NCBI GenBank assembly: GCA_965206015.1
Contig: CBDBIW010000002.1
Span: forward strand, 1 to 64,000
DNA from: JAJCYL01 sp965206015
GTDB lineage: Bacteria; Bacteroidota; Bacteroidia; Cytophagales; Cyclobacteriaceae
Direction: 5' to 3'
Length of the DNA stretch: 64,000 nt
Position numbers and translations under genes: made by a program. This document shows positions 34,529 to 43,454 of the stretch, one piece after another (within the stretch, counting starts at the first letter, position 1; each line of letters opens with the position of its first letter). The notes under the pieces were generated by a model. The model ran no database searches. It saw nothing but the letters and a program-made list of their open reading frames with translations, and was not told where the DNA came from.

Positions 34529-35257
34529 ATGAGTACAGTTCAAGAAATAAGATCATCATTAGCCTCACTAAAGAGCCCAAAAAAGGGTGCTGCACTTCAA
34601 AAGCACTTCAAAGCAGGACCTGGAGAATATGCTGCGGGTGATAAATTCTTAGGGGTTGAGATGGCCCGCCAAAGAACGATAGCCAAAGAGAATTTTGACA
34701 GCATGTCATTGGATGACCTATCCCAACTCATGAAAGCAAAGATTCACGAGTTTAGGATGACGACGTTAATGATGCTGAATTATAAATTCACTGCCGCCAG
34801 CAGTGAAGAAGAGCGTTCAGTTCTTTTTGATTTTTACATTGACCATTTGAATTATGTGAATAATTGGGATTTGGTAGACACAACTGCTGAGAAAATTCTG
34901 GGAGTTTACCTTTTAAAGAAAGACAGGTCCATGCTTCTTGAAATGGCTAAATCCCGCCGATTGTGGCGAGAACGATTGGCACTATTGGCTTCAATGCATT
35001 TCGTTAGAAACAAGGATTTTAGTACCTCCTTTGAACTTATTGGTATTCTATCACAACATCCCCATCCTATAATTCATCAGGCAACAGGGAAATTGTTTGC
35101 GGAAATCATTAAACGAGATGCTGATGCGGCCGAAGATTTTCTTGCCAGGCATTATCGTGGAATGTCCTCCAGAATGCTTAAACAAGTAGTTGCTGGGCTC
35201 GGTGAGGATCGGCAGCGAGCCTACAAAACAGGAGCCATTCAGCCACCTCAAGACTAA
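34529..35257 (+). CDS. DNA alkylation repair protein (AlkD-like)
   Basis: 242 residues made of paired helices (HEAT-like), with K-F-L-G-V near residues 38-42, N-N-W-D-L-V-D at about 112-118 and S-R-R-L-W-R-E-R-L-A at about 142-151, the conserved AlkD motifs. AlkD-type glycosylases remove positively charged alkylated bases without flipping them out. The C-terminus (R-A-Y-K-T-G-A-I-Q-P-P-Q-D) looks natural. It stands alone. Confidence 0.85.
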   Translation: MSTVQEIRSSLASLKSPKKGAALQKHFKAGPGEYAAGDKFLGVEMARQRTIAKENFDSMSLDDLSQLMKAKIHEFRMTTLMMLNYKFTAASSEEERSVLFDFYIDHLNYVNNWDLVDTTAEKILGVYLLKKDRSMLLEMAKSRRLWRERLALLASMHFVRNKDFSTSFELIGILSQHPHPIIHQATGKLFAEIIKRDADAAEDFLARHYRGMSSRMLKQVVAGLGEDRQRAYKTGAIQPPQD

Positions 35258-35278
35258 ATTGCCGATAATTCCGCGAGT

Positions 35279-35627
35279 CCTTGACAGAATCATCAGAGCT
35301 ATATGAAGTCCTGCTAACTGGACAATACGTTTTTGGCTTTATAACCCTGATCTCGTTGTTGTCCATAGCAATTCCTTATGGCCGTTTTGCCAGACAAGGT
35401 TGGGGCCATCAATCAAAGCGATCTATGGCTGGGTAATTATGGAAAGTCCTGCTGTTCTGATGATTACCTATTGGTTCACGCAAAGTATTTTCAATTTGGT
35501 GTCTCTTATCATGCTATTGATTTGTCAAACCCATTATTTGAAAAGAACCCTGCATCATCCTTTTCATATGAAAGGGAAGGATAAACCATTTCCATTCGAG
35601 TTGGCAATCTCTATGGTTCGCAGTTGA
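35279..35627 (+). pseudogene. N-terminal fragment of a steroid 5-alpha-reductase-like membrane protein
   Basis: Reads E-V-L-L-T-G-Q-Y-V-F-G-F-I-T-L, then P-Y-G-R-F-A-R-Q-G-W, a one-base shift at about 35400, then G-P-S-I-K-A-I-Y-G-W-V-I-M-E-S-P-A-V and T-H-Y-L-K-R-T-L-H-H-P-F. This is the N-terminal half of the 3-oxo-5-alpha-steroid 4-dehydrogenase family. The C-terminal catalytic half is missing. Frameshift and truncation together make it a relic. Confidence 0.75.
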
Positions 35628-35666
35628 TCTATATGCCTCTCTATTTACCATGAAATAGAGAGGCAA

Positions 35667-35984
35667 CTACATAAAAAATACGTCATCAAGTATATCGTTG
35701 CCAAACTCACGGCGTAATATTTCGATTACCTTTTTCTTCGAATGATCCAACTCACTCTTCAAAGGAGCTGAATTCAGATGGACATAAAGTCTTTTTTCTC
35801 TGAAATAAAGTTTATCCGTACGGTTAGCAATCGGTTTGCCCATTACCCTGCTCCATGAAGCAATCAGCTGTTTTTCCTTGAACTTATCTTCTATATGATA
35901 TTCGTTCAGAAGGTTGGCAAATGCCGATTTGATGGTTGTGGTATCAGCCTTACGTTTGTTTTTCTTCGGGTATTGCACTATCAC
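35667..35984 (-). CDS. DciA-like protein (DUF721), helicase loading
   Basis: 105 residues. The DUF721 core is visible: L-I-A-S-W-S-R-V-M-G-K-P-I-A-N-R-T at about 41-57 and K-R-L-Y-V-H-L-N-S-A-P-L-K-S-E-L at about 63-79. DciA replaces DnaC-type loaders for the replicative helicase in most bacteria and is often next to recF. The GTG start overlaps the recF stop by one base (TAGTG), so the two are coupled. Confidence 0.85.
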   Translation of the reverse strand: MIVQYPKKNKRKADTTTIKSAFANLLNEYHIEDKFKEKQLIASWSRVMGKPIANRTDKLYFREKRLYVHLNSAPLKSELDHSKKKVIEILRREFGNDILDDVFFM

Positions 35985-37096
35985 TATATTGAGGCAGATT
36001 GTGATGCAACCTTGGCATTTTCAACGTTAAATATCTGAACTTTTTCATCAAGTTGGTTAACTAAAGTTGAAGTTCTTTCTGGTCTGGCATCGGTAATAAA
36101 TATCTGTCCAAAATACCCGGAACCTATCATCTCAGTTAGGTGACCAATTCTCGCATCATCAAGTTTGTCAAATATGTCATCAAGTAATAGTATTGGTTTG
36201 AATCCTTTGCTCTCCTTGATTACTTCATATTGTGCTATGCGTAAAGCAATTACGAATGATTTCTGCTGCCCTTGAGACCCGTTTTTTTTCAACGGATTTT
36301 CCCCCAATAAAAATCCGAAATCATCTCTATGAATCCCAAAAGTCGTTCTTTGCATTAAGATGTCCTTTTGGCGGCATTCCTTCAACGCCAATTCGGGATT
36401 TTTTCGCTCAAAGTTAGTGATGTATTTAATGGTCACTGATTCTTTTCCGGCAAGTTCATGATATCTTTTTAGAAATACAGGTGTAAACGTCTTTAGAAAC
36501 TCTTTTCTTTTAGACCAAAGTAATTTTCCATTATTTACCAGTTCCAGATCGTATTTATCAAGAAGATGCGGATCCGGAATCTGATGCCTAAAACCCGACT
36601 TAAGTAGTGCGTTTCTTTGTTTAAGATAGTGATTGTATTTGATCAGGCTGTCAAGGTATTCCCTATCTATTTGGCACAATAGTCCGTCAAAAAATTTCCT
36701 TCTTAATTCGCTCCATTCACGAACAAGATCGGTATCATTGGGGCTTACCATCACTATTGGAAACTCCCCGATATGGAGACTTAATTTATCCAGTGGTTTC
36801 TTATCTACCATAAACTTCTTTCCACCATTAATCTCATATGAGCATTGCACTTTATGAACCTTACCTTTTCGGTCTATTTCACCTTTGGTAAAAAAAAATG
36901 ATTCGCCATACCTGACATTTTGCTGGTCCGAGGAATTAATGGCACTCCTGGTAAAAGAGAGGTAATAAATTGCATCCAACAGATTCGTTTTGCCCATCCC
37001 GTTCTTTCCAGTGAGAGACACTATGTTTGTGTTAAAAGCAATCTTTTGATTCTCGTAGTTCTTAAAATTTGATACACTTAAATGTTTCAGGAACAT
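35984..37096 (-). CDS. recF: DNA replication and repair protein RecF
   Basis: 370 residues. Walker A L-T-G-K-N-G-M-G-K-T-N-L-L-D-A-I at about 29-44, signature K-N-G-S-Q-G-Q-Q-K-S at about 269-278, and Walker B I-L-L-L-D-D-I-F-D-K-L-D at about 298-309. RecF loads RecA at gapped DNA with RecO and RecR. It heads a two-gene unit with the dciA-like gene and diverges from pdhA. Confidence 0.95.
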   Translation of the reverse strand: MFLKHLSVSNFKNYENQKIAFNTNIVSLTGKNGMGKTNLLDAIYYLSFTRSAINSSDQQNVRYGESFFFTKGEIDRKGKVHKVQCSYEINGGKKFMVDKKPLDKLSLHIGEFPIVMVSPNDTDLVREWSELRRKFFDGLLCQIDREYLDSLIKYNHYLKQRNALLKSGFRHQIPDPHLLDKYDLELVNNGKLLWSKRKEFLKTFTPVFLKRYHELAGKESVTIKYITNFERKNPELALKECRQKDILMQRTTFGIHRDDFGFLLGENPLKKNGSQGQQKSFVIALRIAQYEVIKESKGFKPILLLDDIFDKLDDARIGHLTEMIGSGYFGQIFITDARPERTSTLVNQLDEKVQIFNVENAKVASQSASI

Positions 37097-37125
37097 CTGG
37101 GATAATTATGGACAATCTTACGCTT

Positions 37126-37155
37126 TTTGGCTTCAAGCTCTTTTTTGTATTTTCG
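37126..37155 (+). promoter_or_regulatory. pdhA: Promoter of pdhA (TTTG-N18-TATTTTCG)
   Basis: TTTG at 37126-37129 and TATTTTCG at 37148-37155 (one mismatch to TAnnTTTG) are 18 bases apart and lie 40 bases before ATG 37196. This supports starting PdhA at 37196 and not at 37127. Confidence 0.6.
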
Positions 37156-37195
37156 CAGGACTCAAAGAATTTGTAATCCAGTGAAAAAGGATAAA

Positions 37196-38227
37196 ATGGC
37201 GGTAACCAACGTGAAAACTGTAGCCAAAGCTAAGTCGAAGAATGATTTTCCAAAAAAAACCTGGATGTTCTGGTATGAGTCGATGACACTCGTAAGGCGT
37301 TTTGAAGAGAAGGCTGGACAATTATATGGTCAACAAAAAATCAGAGGATTTTGTCATCTGTACATTGGCCAGGAAGCTGTTGCTTCTGGTTCAGTCTCGG
37401 CACTAAGGGCAGGCGATAAATATATCACTGCTTACCGAGACCACGGTCATCCATTAGTATTGGGTTCAGATCCTGGGGCAGTAATGGCAGAACTGTTCGC
37501 CAAAGCAACCGGAATCTCCAAGGGAAAAGGCGGGTCGATGCATATGTTTGACAAGGAAAAAGGTTTTTTCGGAGGACATGGCATTGTAGGAGCTCAAATT
37601 CCACTCGGCGCAGGTATAGCGTTTGCCGATCAATATAAAGGCAATGACAATGTTTGTATCTGTTACATGGGAGATGGTGCGGTTCGTCAAGGAGCATTCC
37701 ATGAAACTTTAAACATTGCCATGACATTTAAAATTCCTGTGATTTTTGCTATAGAAAATAATGGCTATGCAATGGGGACGTCAGTTGAAAGAACCTCTAA
37801 TGTCACTGAGCTTTACCAATTAGGGGAAGCCTATAACATGCCATCTTTCGCAGTAGATGCTATGTCCGTCATACGTGTTCATAATGCAGTAGAAGATGCT
37901 GCTACTAAAGCTCGAAAAGGCGATGGCCCTACCCTTCTAGAGCTTAGAACTTATCGCTACAAAGGCCATTCTATGTCTGATCCTGCCAAATACAGAACCC
38001 GTGATGAAGTTGATGAGTACAGGAAAAGGGACCCGATTGAGCAAGTGAGGTCACAAATTTTGAAAACTAAAATTGCCTCTGAAAAAGAGATGCAGGCCAT
38101 AGACGAAAAAATCAAAATTTCAGTTGAAGCAGCTGTGAAGTTCGCTGAAGAATCGTCTTTACCGGACCCAAGCAAAGCTATGCATGACGTTTACAAAGAA
38201 CCCAATTATCCTTTTACAACAGATTAA
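37196..38227 (+). CDS. pdhA: Pyruvate dehydrogenase E1 component, alpha subunit
   Basis: About 343 residues. Thiamine diphosphate motif: Y-M-G-D-G-A-V-R-Q-G-A-F-H-E, then F-A-I-E-N-N-G-Y-A-M-G-T-S; the phosphorylation-loop-like Y-R-Y-K-G-H-S-M-S-D-P is present. It decarboxylates pyruvate and acetylates E2 lipoyl groups together with a beta subunit, which is not in this window. Start at 37196 because the promoter covers the longer frame. The gene is intact; an IS-derived repeat begins 58 bases after its stop. Confidence 0.93.
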   Translation: MAVTNVKTVAKAKSKNDFPKKTWMFWYESMTLVRRFEEKAGQLYGQQKIRGFCHLYIGQEAVASGSVSALRAGDKYITAYRDHGHPLVLGSDPGAVMAELFAKATGISKGKGGSMHMFDKEKGFFGGHGIVGAQIPLGAGIAFADQYKGNDNVCICYMGDGAVRQGAFHETLNIAMTFKIPVIFAIENNGYAMGTSVERTSNVTELYQLGEAYNMPSFAVDAMSVIRVHNAVEDAATKARKGDGPTLLELRTYRYKGHSMSDPAKYRTRDEVDEYRKRDPIEQVRSQILKTKIASEKEMQAIDEKIKISVEAAVKFAEESSLPDPSKAMHDVYKEPNYPFTTD

Positions 38228-38285
38228 CAAGTTCAATGTGTTAAATAACTCAAATCCAATTGTTTAATTACTCTATAATTTACGA

Positions 38286-38437
38286 ATAACTATCCGAACA
38301 AATAATATAAAGAAACGGCCCATAGCATGCAAGGTTTTTAGCTTTGGGTTTTCTACAAACGCAAACAAAAACCAGGCACAATTACGGGCAAGGGCAAAGT
38401 AAACAAAAAAGCATCAAAACCTTTATTGGGTCAAATA
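38286..38437 (+). repeat. Inverted second copy of the IS4-like element end
   Basis: These 152 bases match the reverse complement of 30385-30536 at over 90 percent by eye, from ATAACTATCCGAA to GGGTCAAATA. They include the first about 35 codons of the transposase (K-R-K-Q-K-P-G-T, then K-P-L-L-G-Q-I). The match stops exactly where IS256-type sequence begins, so the IS256 element inserted into this copy. Confidence 0.85.
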
Positions 38438-38705
38438 CGGTAAACTGAACACTGTCCAAGTTAAAATTAAGAACATTGTAACCTGGATAAAATGACACAA
38501 GAAGAAGTAGATCAATTACAGAGCAAGGCTCTGAAACAATTCAAAACAGGCAAATCATTATTCGGGAAAGACGGGGTGTTTGCTCCGGTGCCAAAGCAGT
38601 TTTTGGAATCAGCACCTGAGGCTGAAATGGATGCTCACCTTGATGAAGACGAGCGTTTGGAAGGCAACAAGCGAAATGGTAAAGGCAGGAAGACTATCAA
38701 AAGCA
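38438..38705 (+). mobile_element. IS256-family remnant with N-terminal transposase fragment
   Basis: The coding part starts at ATG 38492: M-T-Q-E-E-V-D-Q-L-Q, then G-K-S-L-F-G-K-D-G-V-F-A-P, E-A-E-M-D-A-H-L-D-E-D-E-R-L and N-K-R-N-G-K-G-R-K-T-I-K-S. This is the N-terminal end of IS256 (mutator-type) transposases. It stops near 38705, where the frame of a membrane protein begins; the DDE domain and the right end are lost. The open frame runs on to 38764 by chance. Confidence 0.85.
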
Positions 38706-39394
38706 ATGCTGGTCCTAACCATAATGTATGGACTGATCTATGCAGTAAAGCCCGTGGTAATTGATTTGATTTCTTAGGTGCGCCACTAACTTTTGTCACT
38801 GGTGATATTCTCGTAAGAGTTTCCGGGTTCTTTATCAGGAAAAATACCAGTCAGGTTATTGACGGGGTTAAGAAAGTTGAAGATTATAAGAGTAAGATAA
38901 AATCTGACTACAGCTATGCATTATTTCTGGGTATGGCATTCGGTATTATCACCACAGTGCTTTTTAATATGTTCCCAGGTTGGATCGAAGGGAAAATAGA
39001 TGCCTCTATTCATGGCGGTTTAGTGGTTTCACTCATTCTTGATATTGCAGCTACCTTATCACTACCTATTATGAGCAGAAGGGACTATACCTTCCAGTAT
39101 TATTGAGTGTATTGATTTGTTCCTTCTTCTGTTCGGTATTTATTTCGATAACGCAGCTATCATTATTGTATCTGCTTTAGCATTTACTGCTTTTTACTCA
39201 ATGGCTTCGGTGAGCCGCTTAACGCTGGCTTTATCGGTCATTAATCACAAAAACAAAGTTTTTGGGGCAGGAGTATTTTACTGTGCTTTCAAAATTCCGA
39301 GTGGAATTTTGAAAGCAATCCTTGTCGCTGAATTTGGCGGTTTACAAATCTTCTTAGGAGTTGTAGATTTGTTGTCTGACTCAAGAAGGATTCT
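38706..39394 (+). pseudogene. Multi-span membrane protein remnant
   Basis: After the IS256 fragment a membrane protein is readable in pieces: T-I-M-Y-G-L-I-Y-A-V-K-P-V-V-I-D-L-I, a shift near 38775, F-L-G-A-P-L-T-F-V-T-G-D-I-L, Y-A-L-F-L-G-M-A-F-G-I-I-T-T-V-L-F and V-V-S-L-I-L-D-I-A-A-T-L, then another shift near 39105 to the frame ending at 39398. At least four helices are suggested. No family is recognised. The 5' end was lost to the insertion. Confidence 0.45.
39285..39316. repeat. Perfect 14-bp palindrome with 4-base loop
   Basis: GCTTTCAAAATTCC and GGAATTTTGAAAGC flank GAGT. It lies inside the remnant membrane protein, about 80 bases before fahA. There is no T-run after it. Confidence 0.8.
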
Positions 39395-40666
39395 ATGATT
39401 AATGCAAATGATACTACACTAAAATCATGGGTTGAAGTACCTGATAATTCAGATTTCCCAATTCAAAACCTTCCGTATGGAGTGTTTAGAACAGATTATT
39501 TGGAACCTGTTGCTGGTGTAGCAATTGGTGAGTATATCATTGACATGGTCTACCTCAATGAGCATGGCTACCTGGGCGGTCTTGGGCTCCCTATTGGTAT
39601 TTTCAATCAGAAATATCTGAATGATTACATTTCGTTGGGAAAACCTGTAACTAATTCGGTTAGGGAACGCCTTTCTGAGTTACTCCGCCATGATAATCCG
39701 CAGTTAAGAGATAATAAAAAGGATCGAGAGTTGGCCATGGTCCACATGGAAGACGCTGAAATGTTGGTGCCAGTGCGGATAGGTGATTACACCGATTTCT
39801 ATTCTAGTGAACAGCATGCAATTAATGTGGGTACTATGTTTAGAGACCCGGAGAACGCCTTACTGCCTAATTGGAAACATTTGCCAGTGGCCTATCACGG
39901 GAGAGCCTCTTCGATAATACCAACTAAAATTCCTATCAGAAGACCAAAGGGTCAAACTAAGGGACCTAATGAGGCAATACCATCTTTTGGTCCAACTAAA
40001 CGTTTGGATTTTGAGTTAGAAATGGCTTTTATCGCTGCGGACAAAACTGAGATGGGCCAGACTATTACTACAGCAAATGCAGAAGACCATATTTTTGGCT
40101 TTGTGGTTTTTAATGATTGGTCGGCAAGAGATGTTCAGGCTTGGGAATATGTGCCTTTGGGACCTTTCCTGGCGAAGAACTTCGCGTCCTCTATTTCACC
40201 ATGGATAGTAACAATTGAAGCACTTGACCCCTTCCGGGAACCCGGACCTGTTCAGGATCCAAAAGTTCTGCCTTATCTCGAAGATGCAGGGAACGGGCAT
40301 TTCGATGTTAATCTTGAAGTGGATATTAGACCAGAAGGGGCTGAGGCTACCACGGTGTGTAGATCTAACTTTAAGTACATGTATTGGAACCCACGCCAGC
40401 AACTGGCACATCATACCGTCAATGGTTGTAATATCAATGTAGGGGATATATTCGCATCAGGTACTATGTCTGGTCCTAGTCTATACTCATATGGTTCAAT
40501 GTTAGAGTTAGGTTGGAATGGCACCAAATCAGTGACTATGAAAGATGGTTCAGAACGCAAATTCATCAATGATCATGATTCCGTAATCATGAGAGGTTAT
40601 GGGGAGAAGAATGGGGTAAGAATTGGTTTTGGTGAAGTTGAAACCAAAGTGTTGCCATCATTGTAA
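39395..40666 (+). CDS. fahA: Fumarylacetoacetase
   Basis: 423 residues. Family motifs: R-D-P-E-N-A-L-L-P-N-W-K near 151, Y-H-G-R-A-S-S-I near 168, F-E-L-E-M-A-F-I at about 207-214, N-D-W-S-A-R-D-V-Q-A-W-E-Y at about 245-257 and G-P-F-L-A-K-N-F-A at about 261-269, holding the metal ligands and catalytic residues. It cleaves fumarylacetoacetate to fumarate and acetoacetate, the last step of tyrosine breakdown. The following flavin reductase gene is 24 bases downstream and commonly joins this pathway in the phylum. Confidence 0.93.
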   Translation: MINANDTTLKSWVEVPDNSDFPIQNLPYGVFRTDYLEPVAGVAIGEYIIDMVYLNEHGYLGGLGLPIGIFNQKYLNDYISLGKPVTNSVRERLSELLRHDNPQLRDNKKDRELAMVHMEDAEMLVPVRIGDYTDFYSSEQHAINVGTMFRDPENALLPNWKHLPVAYHGRASSIIPTKIPIRRPKGQTKGPNEAIPSFGPTKRLDFELEMAFIAADKTEMGQTITTANAEDHIFGFVVFNDWSARDVQAWEYVPLGPFLAKNFASSISPWIVTIEALDPFREPGPVQDPKVLPYLEDAGNGHFDVNLEVDIRPEGAEATTVCRSNFKYMYWNPRQQLAHHTVNGCNINVGDIFASGTMSGPSLYSYGSMLELGWNGTKSVTMKDGSERKFINDHDSVIMRGYGEKNGVRIGFGEVETKVLPSL

Positions 40667-40690
40667 ATTGAGGAAAAATATTCTGTTCAA

Positions 40691-41578
40691 ATGAAAATTG
40701 ACCTCCATTCTGCCAAGACACCCAAAACACATAATTACTTACTGTCACTGGTAACGCCAAGACCCATTGCGTTTGCAAGCACTATTGATAAAGAAGGGAA
40801 TGTTAATCTAAGCCCGTTCTCATTTTTTAATGCTTTCAGTGCCAATCCCCCCATTCTCATATTTTCACCTGCCCGACGGGGAAGAGATAATACCACAAAA
40901 CACACCCTCGATAATGTCCACGTCGTTCCTGAAGTGGTAATCAATATTGTGAGTTATGAAATTGTCCAGCAAATGTCTCTTTCTAGTTCCGAATTTGATA
41001 CTGGTGTAAACGAGTTTATAAAATCTGGCTTGACGGAAGTGCCTTCAGAAAAGGTCAGGCCCCCTCGAGTAGCGGAATCTCCAGCCTCAATTGAATGTCG
41101 GGTGAAAGAAGTAATTCCTTTGGGAGACCGGGGTGGTGCTGGTCAATTAGTGATTTGTGAGGCTGTAATGATACACATCAAAGATGAAATATTCGATGAT
41201 CATGGAAAGGTTGACCCACAGAAATTAGACACAGTCGGCAGATTAGGAGGAAATTGGTACACAAGAGCTTTTGGAGAAGCAGTTTTCGAAGTACCAAAAC
41301 CAGCCACAGGTGATGCGATTGGAATTGACCAAATGCCTTCAAATATTCGTGGTTCAAATATCTTGTCTGGAAATCATTTGGGTATGTTGGGTAACATAAC
41401 GTCATTGCCGGAATTGGATGAAATAGAAAAATTCGGAAAGGAGCCTGAGGTTAGTTCAATATTGGAAGCATTCGCCGATGATCCGGATCAAAGGGCATTG
41501 AAACTGCATAAACTGGCCAGGACTTATCTCATAGAAAAAGAAATTGGAAAGGCCTGGTTAACTTTATTGCAGCAATAA
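40691..41578 (+). CDS. Flavin reductase family protein (FMN-binding split barrel)
   Basis: 295 residues. The split-barrel flavin site shows as T-P-R-P-I-A-F-A-S-T-I at about 19-29, followed by L-S-P-F-S-F-F-N-A-F-S-A-N-P-P and a G-R-D-N-T-T-K-H-T segment. It would reduce FMN or bind it as cofactor. Position right behind fahA suggests an accessory role in aromatic amino-acid breakdown; its exact reaction cannot be told. It ends one base before the converging aspartate kinase stop. Confidence 0.82.
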   Translation: MKIDLHSAKTPKTHNYLLSLVTPRPIAFASTIDKEGNVNLSPFSFFNAFSANPPILIFSPARRGRDNTTKHTLDNVHVVPEVVINIVSYEIVQQMSLSSSEFDTGVNEFIKSGLTEVPSEKVRPPRVAESPASIECRVKEVIPLGDRGGAGQLVICEAVMIHIKDEIFDDHGKVDPQKLDTVGRLGGNWYTRAFGEAVFEVPKPATGDAIGIDQMPSNIRGSNILSGNHLGMLGNITSLPELDEIEKFGKEPEVSSILEAFADDPDQRALKLHKLARTYLIEKEIGKAWLTLLQQ

Positions 41579-42898
41579 TTACCGTTTGAATAAACTAGTA
41601 TTCAAACTTTGAAGTGCCTCTTTTTTATAACTTGTATCAATTAATAAAGAGATATTGTTCTTACTTCCTCCGTAAGAAATCATTCTGACAGGTATTTGCG
41701 CCAGAGACATGAATATGTCTTTAACAATTCCTTTCTTTTGAGCTACAAAATCACCGACAATACATATGATAGATTGATCCTTATCCATCTCAATGATTCC
41801 AAATGGCTTCAGGTCATCAATAATGCTCACCAGGTTAGTTGAATTGTCAATAGACAAGCTCACTGCAATTTCCGAGGTAGTAATCATATCAATCGGGGTT
41901 TTGTATTTCTCAAAAACCTCAAAGATTTTCCGGAGGAAACCATAGGCATTGACCATTCTTGTTGATTTGATTTTAATGGCTGTGATTCTGTCTTTTACAG
42001 CTATGGCTTTGATTTTGTCGGGTCTCTTTTCGGAGGTTATTAAGGTACCTCTTGCCGCTGGGTCCAGCGTGTTCTTAATCCTGATCGGAACATTCTTTTG
42101 TTGAGCAGGGAAAATACAGGAGGGGTGAAGGATTTTAGCTCCGAAGTAGGCCAGCTCTCCGGCCTCTTCGAATGATAATTGGGCTATCGGCATGGTGTTT
42201 TCAACAATGCGTGGGTCATTGTTGTGAACCCCGTCAATATCCGTCCAAATCTGAACTTCCTCAGCTTGGACCGCAGCACCAATAAGAGTGGCTGTGTAGT
42301 CACTTCCACCACGTTTTAAGTTATCCACGCCTCCACTATTGTTACGGCATATATAACCCTGAGTAATGAATAAATCGTTAGACGGGTATTTGGCCAGGTT
42401 AGCAGCTAACTTTTCTTCAATTAGAGGTAAATCTGGTTCAAATTGGTCGTCCAGGTACATGAAATCGAGTGCACTAATAAGAACAGCAGGTATTTTGCGC
42501 TCAAAAAGAAAGGATGTAAAGAGTTGAGTGCTTATCAATTCACCTTGCGCAACAACTAACTTATTGGTCTTTTCATAGAAGGGTTGGTCAATTAAGTTTT
42601 CAATTTGTTCAATTCTCTCATTCACAATAGAAATTCCTCGCTCTTTGCCTTCATTACTGCTGAACAGAGACTCAATAAATGTTTGATATTTTTTTTTGAG
42701 CTGAGCAATATTCCTGACTACCTCAGAAGTTTTCCCTTCAGATAATAATTCCGAGATGGCCACCAGTTCATTAGTTGTACCACTCACCGCAGACAGGACA
42801 GTAATTTTTCTGTTATCTGTAGAAGTGATTATCTCGGCAACACCATGCATACGTTCCGGACTTCCAACCGAAGTACCGCCGAATTTATAAACTAACAT
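41579..42898 (-). CDS. lysC: Aspartate kinase (monofunctional)
   Basis: 439 residues. V-Y-K-F-G-G-T-S-V-G at the N-terminus, F-I-T-Q-G-Y-I-C and R-G-G-S-D-Y-T-A-T-L-I-G in the kinase domain, then two ACT domains (R-M-V-N-A-Y-G-F-L at about 331-339), the feedback site. It phosphorylates aspartate for lysine, threonine and methionine synthesis. No homoserine dehydrogenase is fused. It converges stop-to-stop with the flavin reductase gene and is followed upstream by ribH at 13 bases. The symbol among paralogues is uncertain. Confidence 0.9.
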   Translation of the reverse strand: MLVYKFGGTSVGSPERMHGVAEIITSTDNRKITVLSAVSGTTNELVAISELLSEGKTSEVVRNIAQLKKKYQTFIESLFSSNEGKERGISIVNERIEQIENLIDQPFYEKTNKLVVAQGELISTQLFTSFLFERKIPAVLISALDFMYLDDQFEPDLPLIEEKLAANLAKYPSNDLFITQGYICRNNSGGVDNLKRGGSDYTATLIGAAVQAEEVQIWTDIDGVHNNDPRIVENTMPIAQLSFEEAGELAYFGAKILHPSCIFPAQQKNVPIRIKNTLDPAARGTLITSEKRPDKIKAIAVKDRITAIKIKSTRMVNAYGFLRKIFEVFEKYKTPIDMITTSEIAVSLSIDNSTNLVSIIDDLKPFGIIEMDKDQSIICIVGDFVAQKKGIVKDIFMSLAQIPVRMISYGGSKNNISLLIDTSYKKEALQSLNTSLFKR

Positions 42899-42910
42899 CT
42901 TAGATAAATA

Positions 42911-43387
42911 TTAAAATCCTAACATTTTAATAGCGGTGATGGCAGCTTCATCTCCTTTGTTACCGTGCTTTCCTCCTGCCCTATCCAGTGCCTGTTTTTG
43001 ATTGTCAGTGGTAAGCACTCCAAAAATTACCGGTTTGTTGTATTTTAAAGAAACCTCTGTGATTCCTGTAGCAACTGCCTGACATATAAAATTGAAGTGT
43101 CTTGTTTCGCCTTGAATCACACAACCAAGGCAAATCACTGCATCAACCTCTTTTTTTGCTGCCATCCATTGGGCACCAAGGTTCAATTCAAAGGCCCCTG
43201 GTACGTCCTTACGTATGATATTCTCCTTTTTTACGCCGTGACCAAAAAGTGTTTGGTACGCACCTGAATAAAGTGATTCGGTGACTTCACTATTCCATTC
43301 CGAAGTGACTAAAGCAAACCTCATATTTTTCAAATCTCCAATATTTTTGGCACTATAGCTGCTAAGACTTTTCTGTTTTGAAGACAT
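42911..43387 (-). CDS. ribH: 6,7-dimethyl-8-ribityllumazine synthase
   Basis: 158 residues. Signature stretches G-A-F-E-L-N-L-G-A-Q, C-V-I-Q-G-E-T-R-H-F-N-F-I with the catalytic histidine, F-G-V-L-T-T-D-N and A-G-G-K-H-G-N-K-G-D-E-A-A. It condenses the pyrimidine and butanone precursors in the penultimate riboflavin step. It lies between the TPR gene and the aspartate kinase gene, probably in one transcript. Confidence 0.95.
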   Translation of the reverse strand: MSSKQKSLSSYSAKNIGDLKNMRFALVTSEWNSEVTESLYSGAYQTLFGHGVKKENIIRKDVPGAFELNLGAQWMAAKKEVDAVICLGCVIQGETRHFNFICQAVATGITEVSLKYNKPVIFGVLTTDNQKQALDRAGGKHGNKGDEAAITAIKMLGF

Positions 43388-43454
43388 ATATAAACATTAA
43401 AAAAGGGGATAAAGCATTTGGCCTTACCCCCTTAGTTACCAAATATTTTTCAGA

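Noticed and set aside
41570..41585. Overlap between the flavin reductase and aspartate kinase genes as a regulatory antisense
   Set aside because: The stops merely abut; there is no overlap long enough to suggest regulation.
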